Shown here: piece by piece, positions 1 to 8,596 of the stretch
How positions within the stretch are numbered: the first letter of the stretch is position 1
Layout of the letters: every line of letters begins with the position of its first letter
DNA from: Rhodobacteraceae bacterium NBU2976
GTDB taxonomy: Bacteria > Pseudomonadota > Alphaproteobacteria > Rhodobacterales > Rhodobacteraceae
Direction: 5' to 3'
NCBI GenBank assembly: GCA_023630215.1
Contig: JALPRQ010000001.1
Span: 372,001-436,000, forward strand
DNA: 64,000 bases
The notes under the pieces: generated by a model
The model's database searches: none
What the model was told of the DNA's origin: nothing
What the model saw: only the letters and a program-made list of their open reading frames with translations
Position numbers and translations under genes: made by a program

Positions 1-11
1 ATCGATTAGGC

Positions 12-617
12 ATGGCGTCGATACAGACCTATCAGTTCAATAAATACTCTCCGGCTGGATTCTATGTGGCACGGCGGATGGGGTTTGTTGCGCCCGAGGA
101 AGAGCTGAATTGTTACCCGCGCGAGTGGGTTCATCGCTACACCTCGCGGGGGTATATGCTGTATGATCCTGTTATTCGCTGGGCCTATGAAAATACCGGT
201 TACGCGCGCTGGCACGAGATCGACACCCCAGACCTGCACGATATTCTTCAACAAGCCAGGGAATTCGGCCTGAATTTCGGTCTGGTGATTGCCTATCGAA
301 ATGGCGTGTCAGATCCTCATCGGTCGTTCGGGTCCTTTGCGCGGGAGGATCGGGATTTCACCAATATCGAGATTATAGAACTGTCAGAAATGCTGGTTTC
401 ATTGCACGACAACAAGCCCCCCGTGACTAATCTGACGGCTGCCGAGCTGGAAGTGTTGGCGATGTTGAAAGAAGGCATGTTGATGAAGCAAGTTGCGGCC
501 GAATTGGGGGTTTCGGAAAGCGCAATCAAGGCACGACTGAAGAACGCCAAGCAAAAACTGTCCGCCAAGACCAATACGCACGCAGCCTCTGTTGCGTCAG
601 ACTTAGGTCTAATTTGA
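12..617 (+). CDS. LuxR-family quorum-sensing transcriptional regulator
   Basis: Predicted quorum-sensing transcription factor with an N-terminal acyl-homoserine-lactone (AHL) binding domain (about residues 12-135) and a LuxR/GerE helix-turn-helix (141-201). Seen: the ligand-pocket block YDPVIRW (51-57) with the family's Asp-Pro pair, W67, and a C-terminal HTH opening LTAAELEVL and ending DLGLI, the usual end of LuxR proteins. It is followed after 61 nt by an AHL synthase, the classic luxR-luxI pair, so it most likely responds to the AHL made by that enzyme (inference). The frame is still open at the left edge of the window, so the true start may lie upstream; LuxR proteins are usually longer than the 201 residues counted from this ATG. 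Confidence 0.9.
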   Translation: MASIQTYQFNKYSPAGFYVARRMGFVAPEEELNCYPREWVHRYTSRGYMLYDPVIRWAYENTGYARWHEIDTPDLHDILQQAREFGLNFGLVIAYRNGVSDPHRSFGSFAREDRDFTNIEIIELSEMLVSLHDNKPPVTNLTAAELEVLAMLKEGMLMKQVAAELGVSESAIKARLKNAKQKLSAKTNTHAASVASDLGLI

Positions 618-651
618 AGAATCCTTTAAATTTTATCGATAGCAGTGAATA

Positions 652-678
652 CTTAACTCTCCAATAAGGAGAGTTAAG
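652..678 (+). promoter_or_regulatory. Perfect hairpin sequestering the luxI ribosome-binding site
   Basis: Arms CTTAACTCTCC (652-662) and GGAGAGTTAAG (668-678) are exact reverse complements (11 bp) around the loop AATAA. The 3' arm contains the GGAG Shine-Dalgarno of luxI (668-671) and ends one base before its ATG at 679. Folded as RNA it would hide the ribosome-binding site. There is no U-tract after it, so it is not an intrinsic terminator. As DNA it could instead be an operator, though the 27-bp length with an odd spacer is unlike a 20-bp lux box. Confidence 0.75.
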
Positions 679-1287
679 ATGAAGAACGTGGTCTTCGATT
701 TTTCCACCATGCATGAACATGGGCCAGCGTTTTACGAGTTCCTGAAGTTAAGGCGCGAAGTATTCGTGGACGAACTGCATTGGGATGTGCCGCACAATAT
801 GGCGGTCGAAATGGATCAGTATGACAATCCCACCGCGTATTATTCTGTTGTAATTGAGCGCGGAAAGGTGATTGCCGGTGCGCGTGTGATGCCAACAACC
901 GCGGTCTGGGGCGACAACAGTTATATGCTACGGGACGCCGCGTTGGGAAAGCTGCCGGATATTCCCAGCAATCTGGTGGCCGGAACGCTGGTTGATCCCA
1001 AAATATGGGAAGTTACGCGTCTGGCGATCAGCCACACGGTGACCTCTCATTCCCAACGTGCGCAATGTCTTACCCTGATGATGAACGGGATGTTGACACT
1101 GGTCGCGCGCCAGCACGGCGAGAGGTTGATTTCCCTGTCACCAATCCTGATGCGCCGCACGCTGCGGATGCTGGGGTACATGGCTGATCAGGTCGGCAGT
1201 GGCTATACGGACTCTGAAGATGGCCGAAAATATGCGGTTCTGTCGCTGGCAGTTGATCAGCCCGTTTTGCATTCGGTTGCGGCCTAG
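679..1287 (+). CDS. luxI: Acyl-homoserine-lactone synthase (LuxI family)
   Basis: Makes an AHL autoinducer from S-adenosylmethionine and an acyl-ACP in the cytoplasm. The 202-residue length is normal for the family. The conserved catalytic positions are visible: R25/R26 in KLRREVF, W35, E44, D46 and D49 in EMDQYD, R69 in GARV, and E111 and R114 in WEVTRLAI. The acyl-chain length cannot be read from sequence. The start is fixed by AAGGAGAG, correctly spaced before the ATG, but that site lies inside a perfect hairpin, so translation may be conditional. It lies 61 nt downstream of the LuxR-type regulator. A metallo-beta-lactamase-fold protein of the AHL-lactonase type is encoded at 17131-17934. 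Confidence 0.95.
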   Translation: MKNVVFDFSTMHEHGPAFYEFLKLRREVFVDELHWDVPHNMAVEMDQYDNPTAYYSVVIERGKVIAGARVMPTTAVWGDNSYMLRDAALGKLPDIPSNLVAGTLVDPKIWEVTRLAISHTVTSHSQRAQCLTLMMNGMLTLVARQHGERLISLSPILMRRTLRMLGYMADQVGSGYTDSEDGRKYAVLSLAVDQPVLHSVAA

Positions 1288-1331
1288 ACCGTCAGGTATT
1301 TCGACGTTTTGCACGGCAAGTTTTGAATTTG

Positions 1332-1375
1332 GTATACAATATACAATTGACTCGGGTTTCCGATGGACCTATCAA
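1332..1375 (+). promoter_or_regulatory. Promoter and inverted-repeat operator of the sugar importer
   Basis: An inverted repeat GTATA-CAA-TATAC (1332-1344) lies immediately upstream of a sigma70-like promoter, TTGACT (1347-1352), 17-nt spacer, TATCAA (1370-1375). The block TGGTATACAA also fits the half-site pattern of FadR-type GntR regulators. The substrate-binding gene starts 132 nt beyond. The regulator is not known: no regulatory gene is adjacent. The rest of the 1288-1507 gap shows only a small GGGGC-AATA-GCCCC hairpin before the next ribosome-binding site. Confidence 0.5.
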
Positions 1376-1507
1376 ATTCATGTCCGTGACGAAGATCGGA
1401 TTAATTGTGCCGTGCGTAAGTCTGCTGCTGCGCCGGAAAAACGTTGGCCGGAACCATGCAAATATGGTCGAGGTTTGGGGGCAATAGCCCCGCATAGGGA
1501 GGAAGAT

Positions 1508-2635
1508 ATGAAGAAATTTACTGCTCTTGTTGCAGCGGGAATCGTTGCATCCGCGACGGCGGCCCTTGCGGGTCCCGAGATTGTTGATGGCCCGGGTGTA
1601 GACCCGACCTGTTTCGCGCCTTGGAGTGAAGACACCAAGTTCTTCCAGTGGGAAGGTCGCGAAGGTCCGTTCAAGATTGCCGTGGTCAACGGCTTTGTTG
1701 GCAACACTTGGCGTATTCAGATGGTGAAAACCGCAAAAGCCTTTGCCGAAGATCCGGCGATTGCAGATAAAATCAGCGAGTTCCGCGTCGTGTCGACGGG
1801 AACGGATGCTCCGGCACAGCTGGGCGCAATCGAAGATTTTATCAACCAGGGTTTTGACGCCATCGTCACCATCGCAGTCTCGCCTGAAGGGTTCGACCGC
1901 GTAATCCGTCTGGCGGATCGCAACGATGTTGTGTTGGTACCGTTTGATAACGTGCTGGACACCGATGCCGTCATGCAGGTTAACGAAGACCAGCTGACCA
2001 TGGGTCGGATGTGGGCCGAATTCACGCTTAACGAACTGGCTGCCAAAGGTGTTACCTCGGGGAAAATCCTCGAAGTGCGTGGTCTGCCGGGCAACTCAGT
2101 TGACCGTGACCGTTCCATCGGCATCAACGAAGTTCTGGAAGCCAGCGATGGCGATTGGGAAATCGTATCCGTTGTCGGTAACTGGGACGATGGCACCACA
2201 CAGAAAGTGGTTGCTGATGCGATTGCTGTTCACGGCGAGTTCGTGGCCATTGTCGGCCAGGGCGGTTCCAACGGTGTGATTCAGGCGCTGATGGATGCAG
2301 GTCATCCGTGGGTGCCGGTTGCCGGTGAATCCGAAAACGGCTTCCGCAAGGCGATTGCGGAATATTCGGACGAGGGCCTGAAAGGTATCTCTATCGGTCA
2401 GTCCCCGGGTCTTGTGGCCATTGCCATGAAAGCGGCGATTTCGGCGCTGGAAGGCAATGTGATGCCGCAGCTGATCTCGGTTCCGCTGCCGGTTGCTACC
2501 TATGAAGAACTGGAAGACGGTCTGAACTATTGGTCGGATCTTCCGGACAACTTCTTCACTGTTAACGAATTCCCGCCCTGTGGCGTGAATATCTCGGGTC
2601 CGGCTATCATGTCGCAGTCGGAAACCGACAACTAA
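1508..2635 (+). CDS. Sugar ABC transporter substrate-binding protein (CUT2 type)
   Basis: Periplasmic binding protein of a ribose/xylose-type (CUT2) importer, 375 residues, with the fold of the Peripla_BP_4 family. Seen: a signal peptide of about 22 residues (MKK, hydrophobic stretch, cleavage after ALA), then a mature domain with motifs of sugar-binding periplasmic proteins such as FINQGFDAIV and VNEDQLTMG. The ATG at 1508 is chosen because GGGAGGAAG lies just upstream and the signal peptide begins there; an open frame extends further upstream without a start signal. First gene of a four-gene operon with the ATPase and two permeases. The ligand cannot be told from sequence. A strong hairpin follows the stop codon. 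Confidence 0.9.
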   Translation: MKKFTALVAAGIVASATAALAGPEIVDGPGVDPTCFAPWSEDTKFFQWEGREGPFKIAVVNGFVGNTWRIQMVKTAKAFAEDPAIADKISEFRVVSTGTDAPAQLGAIEDFINQGFDAIVTIAVSPEGFDRVIRLADRNDVVLVPFDNVLDTDAVMQVNEDQLTMGRMWAEFTLNELAAKGVTSGKILEVRGLPGNSVDRDRSIGINEVLEASDGDWEIVSVVGNWDDGTTQKVVADAIAVHGEFVAIVGQGGSNGVIQALMDAGHPWVPVAGESENGFRKAIAEYSDEGLKGISIGQSPGLVAIAMKAAISALEGNVMPQLISVPLPVATYEELEDGLNYWSDLPDNFFTVNEFPPCGVNISGPAIMSQSETDN

Positions 2636-2643
2636 GTCCTTCT

Positions 2644-2673
2644 CGGTGCCGGGTTCGTCCCGGCACCGTTTTT
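2644..2673 (+). terminator. Hairpin with T-run after the binding-protein gene
   Basis: CGGTGCCGGG (2644-2653) pairs perfectly with CCCGGCACCG (2659-2668), loop TTCGT, followed by TTTTT. This is a good intrinsic terminator shape, yet the ATPase gene follows in the same direction. It probably ends part of the transcripts and protects the binding-protein mRNA, giving more binding protein than membrane components (inference from the usual design of importer operons). Confidence 0.75.
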
Positions 2674-2711
2674 CATCTGCTTGCTATAACGAATAAACCG
2701 AGGTCCCTGCG

Positions 2712-4235
2712 ATGGCCAACGGCTCTCCCATTGTCGCGCTGAAAGGCGTTTCGAAGCATTTTGGTGCCACCAAGGCATTGGAAAATGTGGATTTTGCCTG
2801 CCATAGCGGTTCAACCCATGCAATCCTTGGAGAAAACGGGGCAGGAAAATCTACCCTGATTAAAATCATGTCCGGCGTGCTTGATCCAACCAGTGGCACG
2901 ATGGAAATGGAAGGCAAGCCAGTAAGTTTTTCGAAACCGTCAGATGCTGTGGACAAGGGCATTGTCTGTATTTTTCAGGAACTTTCGTTGGTTCCGGACT
3001 TATCGGTCGCCGCCAATATTTCTCTGGCCAATCCGCCCAAACGTTTCGGGTTGATTGACCACAAGGCGCAGAACCGGATTGCCGAAGAACTGTTGGCGCG
3101 CATCAATTGCGCGGACGTCAATCCGAATTCGCTGATCCGCGACCTGTCTCTGTCGCGTCGCCAGATGGTGGAGATCGCGAAAGCTTTGGGTAAGAACCCA
3201 AAAGTGCTGATCCTTGACGAAGCAACGTCAGCGCTTACCAGTAAGGACGTCGAAACCGTATATGCGTTGCTGGGTCAGCTGAAAGCTGATGGCATCGCCA
3301 GCCTGTTCATCTCTCACCGCATGCACGAAGTCGAAGCGCTGTGTGACACATTATCGGTGTTTCGCAATGGCACACATGTTGAAACCTTTGCCAAAGGTAC
3401 CAAATCGGACGCGGATATTGTGCGTTTGATGATCGGCCGAGAGGTCGGCTCGCATTATCCTGCCAAGCCAAATCGGCCGCGTCCCGCCCCATTTTTGAAG
3501 ATAGAGCAGCTGGCTTGGGAACGGGCCCTGAAAGGCGTCAATCTTGAAGTTGGTAAAGGCGAGATCGTTGGTCTCGGCGGCCTTGACGGACAAGGGCAGA
3601 AAGAACTGCTTCTGTCCCTGTTCGGGGTGATGCGCGGTTTACAGGGAACTGTGACTGTGGACGGAACCCGAATTGCCCCCAATTCCCCGGCGAAAGCCAA
3701 GGCGGACGGTGCGAATATCGCGCTGGTCCCCGAAGATCGCAAGACAGAGGGGCTGATGCTGCCCATGTCAATTGCGGACAATCTGATCGCAGCGTCTTTC
3801 AACAAGGTCTCCAACGGTCCGTTCATTGACGGTAAAAAGGAAGACGCTGCGGTCAGGTCGGCGGTCGAAAAGCTTCAGATCAAAGTTGGCGACGTCGAGA
3901 ACGCGGTGTCCACTTTGTCCGGGGGCAATCAGCAGAAGGTCGTGATTGCCAAATGGCTGATGACAGACCCGGATATCATTCTGTTGAACGACCCGACGCG
4001 CGGGATTGATGTCGGCACGAAACAGGAAATCTATAAGCTGATGCGGGAATTGGCGGAAGAAGGTAAGGCGATCCTGTTCTATACTACCGACTATGCCGAA
4101 CTGATTGGTTGCTGTGACAGGGTGTCGGTTATGTATGACGGGCGGATTGTGTCAGAGCTGGAGGGTGACGCGATCACCGAAGAGGCTATCGTCGCCGCAT
4201 CACTGAATATCGGAACCGACGGAGAAGCGGCATGA
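2712..4235 (+). CDS. Sugar ABC transporter ATP-binding protein (RbsA-like, two NBDs)
   Basis: Cytoplasmic ATPase of the CUT2 importer, with two fused nucleotide-binding domains (507 residues, normal for RbsA/XylG proteins). First domain: Walker A GENGAGKST (40-48), the atypical signature LSLSRRQ and Walker B ILDEATSAL. Second domain: the degenerate P-loop GGLDGQGQKE and signature LSGGNQQK, both characteristic of this family, where the second site is altered. Its stop codon overlaps the start of the following permease by 4 nt (ATGA), so the two are translationally coupled. Confidence 0.95.
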   Translation: MANGSPIVALKGVSKHFGATKALENVDFACHSGSTHAILGENGAGKSTLIKIMSGVLDPTSGTMEMEGKPVSFSKPSDAVDKGIVCIFQELSLVPDLSVAANISLANPPKRFGLIDHKAQNRIAEELLARINCADVNPNSLIRDLSLSRRQMVEIAKALGKNPKVLILDEATSALTSKDVETVYALLGQLKADGIASLFISHRMHEVEALCDTLSVFRNGTHVETFAKGTKSDADIVRLMIGREVGSHYPAKPNRPRPAPFLKIEQLAWERALKGVNLEVGKGEIVGLGGLDGQGQKELLLSLFGVMRGLQGTVTVDGTRIAPNSPAKAKADGANIALVPEDRKTEGLMLPMSIADNLIAASFNKVSNGPFIDGKKEDAAVRSAVEKLQIKVGDVENAVSTLSGGNQQKVVIAKWLMTDPDIILLNDPTRGIDVGTKQEIYKLMRELAEEGKAILFYTTDYAELIGCCDRVSVMYDGRIVSELEGDAITEEAIVAASLNIGTDGEAA

Positions 4236-5287
4236 TCGAACGATTTAAATATTCCCTTCGGCAAAATCGCGGATTTTATGGCGCATTGCTGGGACTGATC
4301 GTCCTCTACCTGCTTTACAATTCGCTGCACCCGCGCGGGTTCTCGACCGCCGTTCTGATCCAGAATGCGAACGAGGCGGTTGTGCTGGCGTTTGTGGCGG
4401 TTGCCCAGACAATTCCAGTCCTGATTGGTGGACTGGACTTGTCTGTTGGTGCTGTGATGACGTTGGCATCCTGTATTGCGTCGGTGCTGGTGACCGGAAG
4501 TCCGGCGGAAATGACGCTTGGCATCATCTTATCGGTGTTGGCAGGGACGATGTTCGGGCTGTTGAATGGTCTGGTGGTTGTTTACGGTCGCATCCAGCCG
4601 ATTATCGCGACCTTGGCAACCGGTGCAATTGCCATCGGATTGGCATTGTTTGTTCGCCCGCAGCCCGGTGGCGATATCGACGGGGATTTGAACTGGGCAA
4701 TTACTAATGCGGTGTTCGATTTTGCCGAAACCTATGGGTTTGCCGATGATGGTAACGCCGCGTGGTTGCAACCAATTGCATGGATACCGGTGCCACTGAT
4801 TATTCTGACAGCTGTGATGCTATTGGTTTGGGTGCCCTATCGGCGGTCGGTAACCGGTCGCACCGCCTATGCCATCGGATCGGCCGAAGGGGCTGCCTAT
4901 ATGTCCGGACTGCCGATCGCTCGCGCGAAAATCATGGCTTTCACCTTGGCCGGGTTTTTTGCCGGATGTGCGGGATTGTATTTGGCGATCCAGACCTCGT
5001 CAGGAAATGCCGATGTGGTTCAGGCAGGCGAATATACCTTGAAATCCATCGCGGCCGTCGTGATCGGGGGAACGTCGCTGTTGGGCGGCGTTGGCACAGC
5101 GGTTGGGTCGATTTTCGGCGCGTTCATTATCCGCATTATCGAGTTCTTCTTCCGCATCAATATCGGGTCTTTCAGCATTGACCCGCTGTTGCAGACCTTG
5201 TTCCAAGGTGTGGTGTTGCTGGTTGCGGTCAGCCTTGGCTCGCTTCGATTAACACGGATCAAGAACCGTCTGGATGTGTTCAGGTGA
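4232..5287 (+). CDS. Sugar ABC transporter permease (RbsC-like)
   Basis: Integral inner-membrane permease of the CUT2 importer, 351 residues with about eight to ten hydrophobic segments. It carries the BPD_transp_2 landmark GGLDLSVGAVM near residue 70 and the later block VIGGTSLLGGVGT. The ATG overlaps the TGA of the ATPase gene. A second, related permease follows 10 nt downstream, so the pore is probably a heterodimer; many CUT2 systems have only one permease gene. Confidence 0.93.
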   Translation: MIERFKYSLRQNRGFYGALLGLIVLYLLYNSLHPRGFSTAVLIQNANEAVVLAFVAVAQTIPVLIGGLDLSVGAVMTLASCIASVLVTGSPAEMTLGIILSVLAGTMFGLLNGLVVVYGRIQPIIATLATGAIAIGLALFVRPQPGGDIDGDLNWAITNAVFDFAETYGFADDGNAAWLQPIAWIPVPLIILTAVMLLVWVPYRRSVTGRTAYAIGSAEGAAYMSGLPIARAKIMAFTLAGFFAGCAGLYLAIQTSSGNADVVQAGEYTLKSIAAVVIGGTSLLGGVGTAVGSIFGAFIIRIIEFFFRINIGSFSIDPLLQTLFQGVVLLVAVSLGSLRLTRIKNRLDVFR

Positions 5288-5297
5288 GGGGTTGGAC

Positions 5298-6254
5298 ATG
5301 AATTTTTACAAGTCACTCGACAGCGATACCAAACCCATCATCATTGCCTTGGGCTTTGTGATCATGATTCTGATTGTCGGGACAATCTATACCCTGTCCA
5401 CACAAGGAACTGCGCCGCTTCTGCGTCCGTCCTATGTGTTGCAACAGCTTCAGGTCGGGTCATTCCTGGGGATTGTCGCCGCCGGGATGATGATGGTTAT
5501 CCTGTTGGGACATATCGATTTGTCGGTGCCCTGGACCCTGACGGCCGCGGCGATGATGGCGACAACAGTCGGCGGTCCAATGGCAATTCCCACCGGAATT
5601 GCCGTGGGTCTTGCCGTTGGATTGTTCAACGGGTTGGGTGTGGCCTATCTGCGTGTCCCTTCGATGATCTTCACCCTTGGGGTCGATCAAGTGATGCGAG
5701 GATTGATGGTGGCCCATACGGGCGGTTACGCCCCGGATACTGATGCAACCCCGTTGATGCGCTTTCTAGCTGCGGAAAAGATTGCCGGTGTACCGGTTGC
5801 AATTTTTGTCTGGATCGCGGTGTCGCTGGTGATTGCCCTGATCCTGCAACGGACGGGTTTTGGTCGCTCGGTCTATGCCACGGGCAACCGCGAGGCGGCT
5901 GCCTATCTGTCCGGTATTCGCACCAAACGTGTGATTATTGGATCCTTCATGCTATCAGGGGCCTGTGCAGGGATCGCCGGTGTCTTGCTGGCGGGATATT
6001 CCTCGCAGGCCTATCAGGGGATGGGCAACCCCTATCTGCTGCCCGCAATTGCAGCGGTGGTGCTGGGGGGCACGCGTATCCTTGGCGGGCGTGGGCGGTA
6101 TCTGGGCACGGTTGTGGGCGTTATCCTGATCGTTCTTCTGAATTCCGTCCTGTCGATTATGCAGATGCCCGAGGCGGGACGCCAGATTATCTATGGTTCG
6201 GTCATCATCGGCATGTTGCTGGTCTATGGGCGCAATCAGGCGGTGACGTCATAG
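5298..6254 (+). CDS. Second sugar ABC transporter permease
   Basis: Inner-membrane permease of 318 residues, same family as the preceding gene, with the landmarks LLGHIDLSVPWTL and VVLGGTRILGGRG. The ATG at 5298 is preferred over an upstream in-frame start because GAGGGGTTGG lies directly before it and the upstream start lies within the end of the previous gene. It probably pairs with the 4232-5287 permease. Last gene of the operon; a G+C-rich hairpin overlaps its stop codon. Confidence 0.92.
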   Translation: MNFYKSLDSDTKPIIIALGFVIMILIVGTIYTLSTQGTAPLLRPSYVLQQLQVGSFLGIVAAGMMMVILLGHIDLSVPWTLTAAAMMATTVGGPMAIPTGIAVGLAVGLFNGLGVAYLRVPSMIFTLGVDQVMRGLMVAHTGGYAPDTDATPLMRFLAAEKIAGVPVAIFVWIAVSLVIALILQRTGFGRSVYATGNREAAAYLSGIRTKRVIIGSFMLSGACAGIAGVLLAGYSSQAYQGMGNPYLLPAIAAVVLGGTRILGGRGRYLGTVVGVILIVLLNSVLSIMQMPEAGRQIIYGSVIIGMLLVYGRNQAVTS

Positions 6255-6277
6255 GGGGTTGCGCTCGACGCACCCCC
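6254..6277 (+). terminator. Hairpin at the end of the sugar importer operon
   Basis: GGGGGTTGCG (6254-6263) pairs with CGCACCCCC (6269-6277) with a single bulged T and loop CTCGA. It begins at the last base of the permease stop codon. No T-run follows, so it may act as a 3' stabiliser or a weak terminator. Confidence 0.5.
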
Positions 6278-6313
6278 GGCATAGATACATTCAAAATCAT
6301 GAATGGATAATCT

Positions 6314-6538
6314 ATGCTTTCCTTCCTTGACCAGATTCCGCTGAACCTGTTGATTCTTGCAGCGCTGACACTTGGCCTTGCGCCATTTTTTCCGGAACCG
6401 CATATCTGGGAAAAACTGAAAATGTTGACGGCTGGCAATCTGACAAAATCGATCGATATATTCGATCTGCTGATGCATGCGACACCGTTTATACTGCTGG
6501 CATTGAAGCTGGTTCGGATGGCAATGATCCGTGGCTAA
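6314..6538 (+). CDS. Small two-segment membrane protein, function unknown
   Basis: A 74-residue protein with two hydrophobic stretches, about residues 8-26 (LNLLILAALTLGLAPF) and 54-68, linked by a short polar loop containing PEPHIWEKLKML. Similar short membrane proteins occur widely in Rhodobacteraceae, from memory, but without a demonstrated function. The ribosome-binding site is weak. It starts 59 nt after the importer operon, in the same direction, and its last 4 nt overlap the end of the convergent permease gene. It could be inner-membrane associated; nothing ties it to the sugar importer except position. Confidence 0.6.
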   Translation: MLSFLDQIPLNLLILAALTLGLAPFFPEPHIWEKLKMLTAGNLTKSIDIFDLLMHATPFILLALKLVRMAMIRG

Positions 6539-7662
6539 TCAAGTGTCTGGCGATATCGTTTTGCCGCGATCAGGCTGATCACAATCAATAGGATCACCAA
6601 AGCGCCATATGACTGGGCGACGTCCCGTGTTTCCGCGCCCTTCAGCATGACAGCCCGCACGATGCGGATGAAATGCGTCGCGGGAACAATCTGTCCCAAC
6701 GTCTGTGCCCAACCGGGCATTCCAGCAAACGGGAACATAAACCCGGACAACAGGATCGAGGGTAGGATGGTGAAGAACGACAATTGCATGGCTTGCATCT
6801 GATTGCGCGCTGCGGTCGAGATCAGAAACCCGAGTGCCAGATTGACGATAATGAACAGATTGACGCCGATAATGAACGCTTTTCGCGAACCATCGAATGG
6901 CACGTCGAACAGAAGCGTCGCGGCGATGATAAATACGAACGTCTGGACATAGCCGACAAGCACATAGGGCAGGATTTTCCCTAACATCACCTCCATCGGG
7001 CGCACAGGTGTAGCGATCAGCATCTCCATCGTGCCGCGCTCGGTTTCCTTGACGATGGCAACGGCGGTGATCATGACCATTGTCATCGACAGTATGACAG
7101 CCAAAAGGCCGGGAACGATGTTGGTCGCGGTTTTCCCTTCGGGGTTATATTGTCGATGCACGATCACCGAAAATTTCGACGGATCACCGGTCAGCGCCAG
7201 CATTGGCCCCCGGCGATAATCGCGGATTGCCGCGTCGATAATTCCGTCCAACGCCCCAACGGCGCCGCTTAACGCCGAAGGATCGGACGCATCAGCGGAC
7301 ACCAGAATGGATGGTTGATTGCCGCGCAGCACATCGCGTTCAAAATTGCGCGGGATAACGATTACGAAATTCGCATCGCCTGTGCGCAGGGCGCTGTCCC
7401 CCGCCGCCTGTCCATCCACGAACCCCTGAAAATCGAAATAGCCCGAGCTTTCCATACTGGCCAGAATTGACCGCGACAGCGGCCCGTTATCGGCATTTTC
7501 AACCAAGGTCGGAAGGTTGCGCGGGTCGTTATTGATCGCGAAACCAAACAGCAGAAGCTGCACGATCGGTAAGCCAATCATCATCGCGAACGTCACGCGG
7601 TCGCGTCGCATTTGGATGAATTCCTTGGTCAAAACGGACAGAAAGCGGCTTATCGAAAACAT
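6535..7662 (-). CDS. ABC-2 type exporter permease
   Basis: Inner-membrane permease of 375 residues in the ABC-2 family: one N-terminal transmembrane helix (about 25-45), a large extracytoplasmic domain, then five hydrophobic segments in the C-terminal half. The block ERGTMEMLIATPVRPMEVML is the usual cytoplasmic coupling region of YbhS/YbhR-type permeases. It is the last gene of the TetR - membrane-fusion protein - ATPase - permease operon. Only one permease gene is present, so a homodimer is likely. The exported substrate (drug, lipid or other) cannot be told. Confidence 0.9.
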   Translation of the reverse strand: MFSISRFLSVLTKEFIQMRRDRVTFAMMIGLPIVQLLLFGFAINNDPRNLPTLVENADNGPLSRSILASMESSGYFDFQGFVDGQAAGDSALRTGDANFVIVIPRNFERDVLRGNQPSILVSADASDPSALSGAVGALDGIIDAAIRDYRRGPMLALTGDPSKFSVIVHRQYNPEGKTATNIVPGLLAVILSMTMVMITAVAIVKETERGTMEMLIATPVRPMEVMLGKILPYVLVGYVQTFVFIIAATLLFDVPFDGSRKAFIIGVNLFIIVNLALGFLISTAARNQMQAMQLSFFTILPSILLSGFMFPFAGMPGWAQTLGQIVPATHFIRIVRAVMLKGAETRDVAQSYGALVILLIVISLIAAKRYRQTLD

Positions 7663-7666
7663 CGCG

Positions 7667-8596
7667 CTAGTCTTTCCGGAAATTGTCTTTGGACCCGGTC
7701 ATGAGGTAGATAAACGCCTCCTCCAGTCCGGCGGGTTGCAGTTCGAACTTGGCACCCTGATCAGTGGCGATGTCTTTGACCGTCTGCTTCAGCATCTGGT
7801 GATCGGTGCTGGACACATGTAAACCCGTGCCAAAACGCGCAATCTGCAAATCCTCGCCGGTGTCTTTGAAGGCCAATTCCAAAGCTCGGAGATTTGCGCC
7901 GGTCACGCGATAGGTTTTCAACCCCACCTGTTGGGCAATCCTGTTTGACGGTCCGTCGATCAGTTTCTTGCCATAAGCGATATAGGCGATGGAGTCACAT
8001 TGCACCGCCTCATCCATGTAATGGGTCGAGACAAGGATGGTGACACCTTCGGCCGCCAGCCTCCGAATTTCGTCCCAGAATTCGCGCCGCGCTTTGGGGT
8101 CAACGCCGGCGGTGGGTTCGTCCAGCAGCAACAGTTTCGGGTCATGGATCAGGCATGTCGCCAGCGCAAGCCGTTGCTTCCACCCCCCAGACAATTCCCC
8201 TGCGAGCTGATGGGATCGGTCCGCCAGTCCCAGATCCTCTAACGCCGCTTGCACCCGTTTACGGCGGTTCTTGACGCGAAACATGCGGGCGACGAAATCA
8301 AGGTTCTCGCGGATGGTCAGGTCTTGGTACAAAGAAAACTTCTGGGTCATATACCCGACTTCGCGCTTGATCAGTTCGGACTCCTTGGCGATGTCATGAC
8401 CCAGACAGGTGCCGCCGCCGGAATCCGCCGTCAGCAGGCCGCACAAGATACGGATTGTCGTGGTTTTGCCTGACCCGTTTGGTCCCAGAAACCCGTAAAT
8501 CGCGCCTTTCGGCACCTGTATGTCAAAATCATCAACGACCGTGAAATCCCCAAATTTCTTGGTGATCCCTTTGGCGTCAATGACGATTTCGTTCAT
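7667..8596 (-). CDS. ABC exporter ATP-binding protein
   Basis: Cytoplasmic ATPase of a multidrug-type exporter, about 309 residues, CcmA/YbhF-like. Seen: Walker A GPNGSGKTT, signature LSGGWKQRLALA, Walker B LLLLDEPTAGVDP and the switch His in LVSTHYMDE. The ATG at 8596 is chosen because it overlaps the stop of the fusion-protein gene (ATGA) and has GGGTGG at proper spacing; a GTG three codons upstream is possible. The protein has a single NBD, unlike the duplicated YbhF of E. coli. Confidence 0.93.
   Translation of the reverse strand: MNEIVIDAKGITKKFGDFTVVDDFDIQVPKGAIYGFLGPNGSGKTTTIRILCGLLTADSGGGTCLGHDIAKESELIKREVGYMTQKFSLYQDLTIRENLDFVARMFRVKNRRKRVQAALEDLGLADRSHQLAGELSGGWKQRLALATCLIHDPKLLLLDEPTAGVDPKARREFWDEIRRLAAEGVTILVSTHYMDEAVQCDSIAYIAYGKKLIDGPSNRIAQQVGLKTYRVTGANLRALELAFKDTGEDLQIARFGTGLHVSSTDHQMLKQTVKDIATDQGAKFELQPAGLEEAFIYLMTGSKDNFRKD

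Noticed and set aside
652-678. The luxI leader hairpin as an intrinsic terminator after luxR
   Set aside because: No T-run follows; the 3' arm is the luxI ribosome-binding site.
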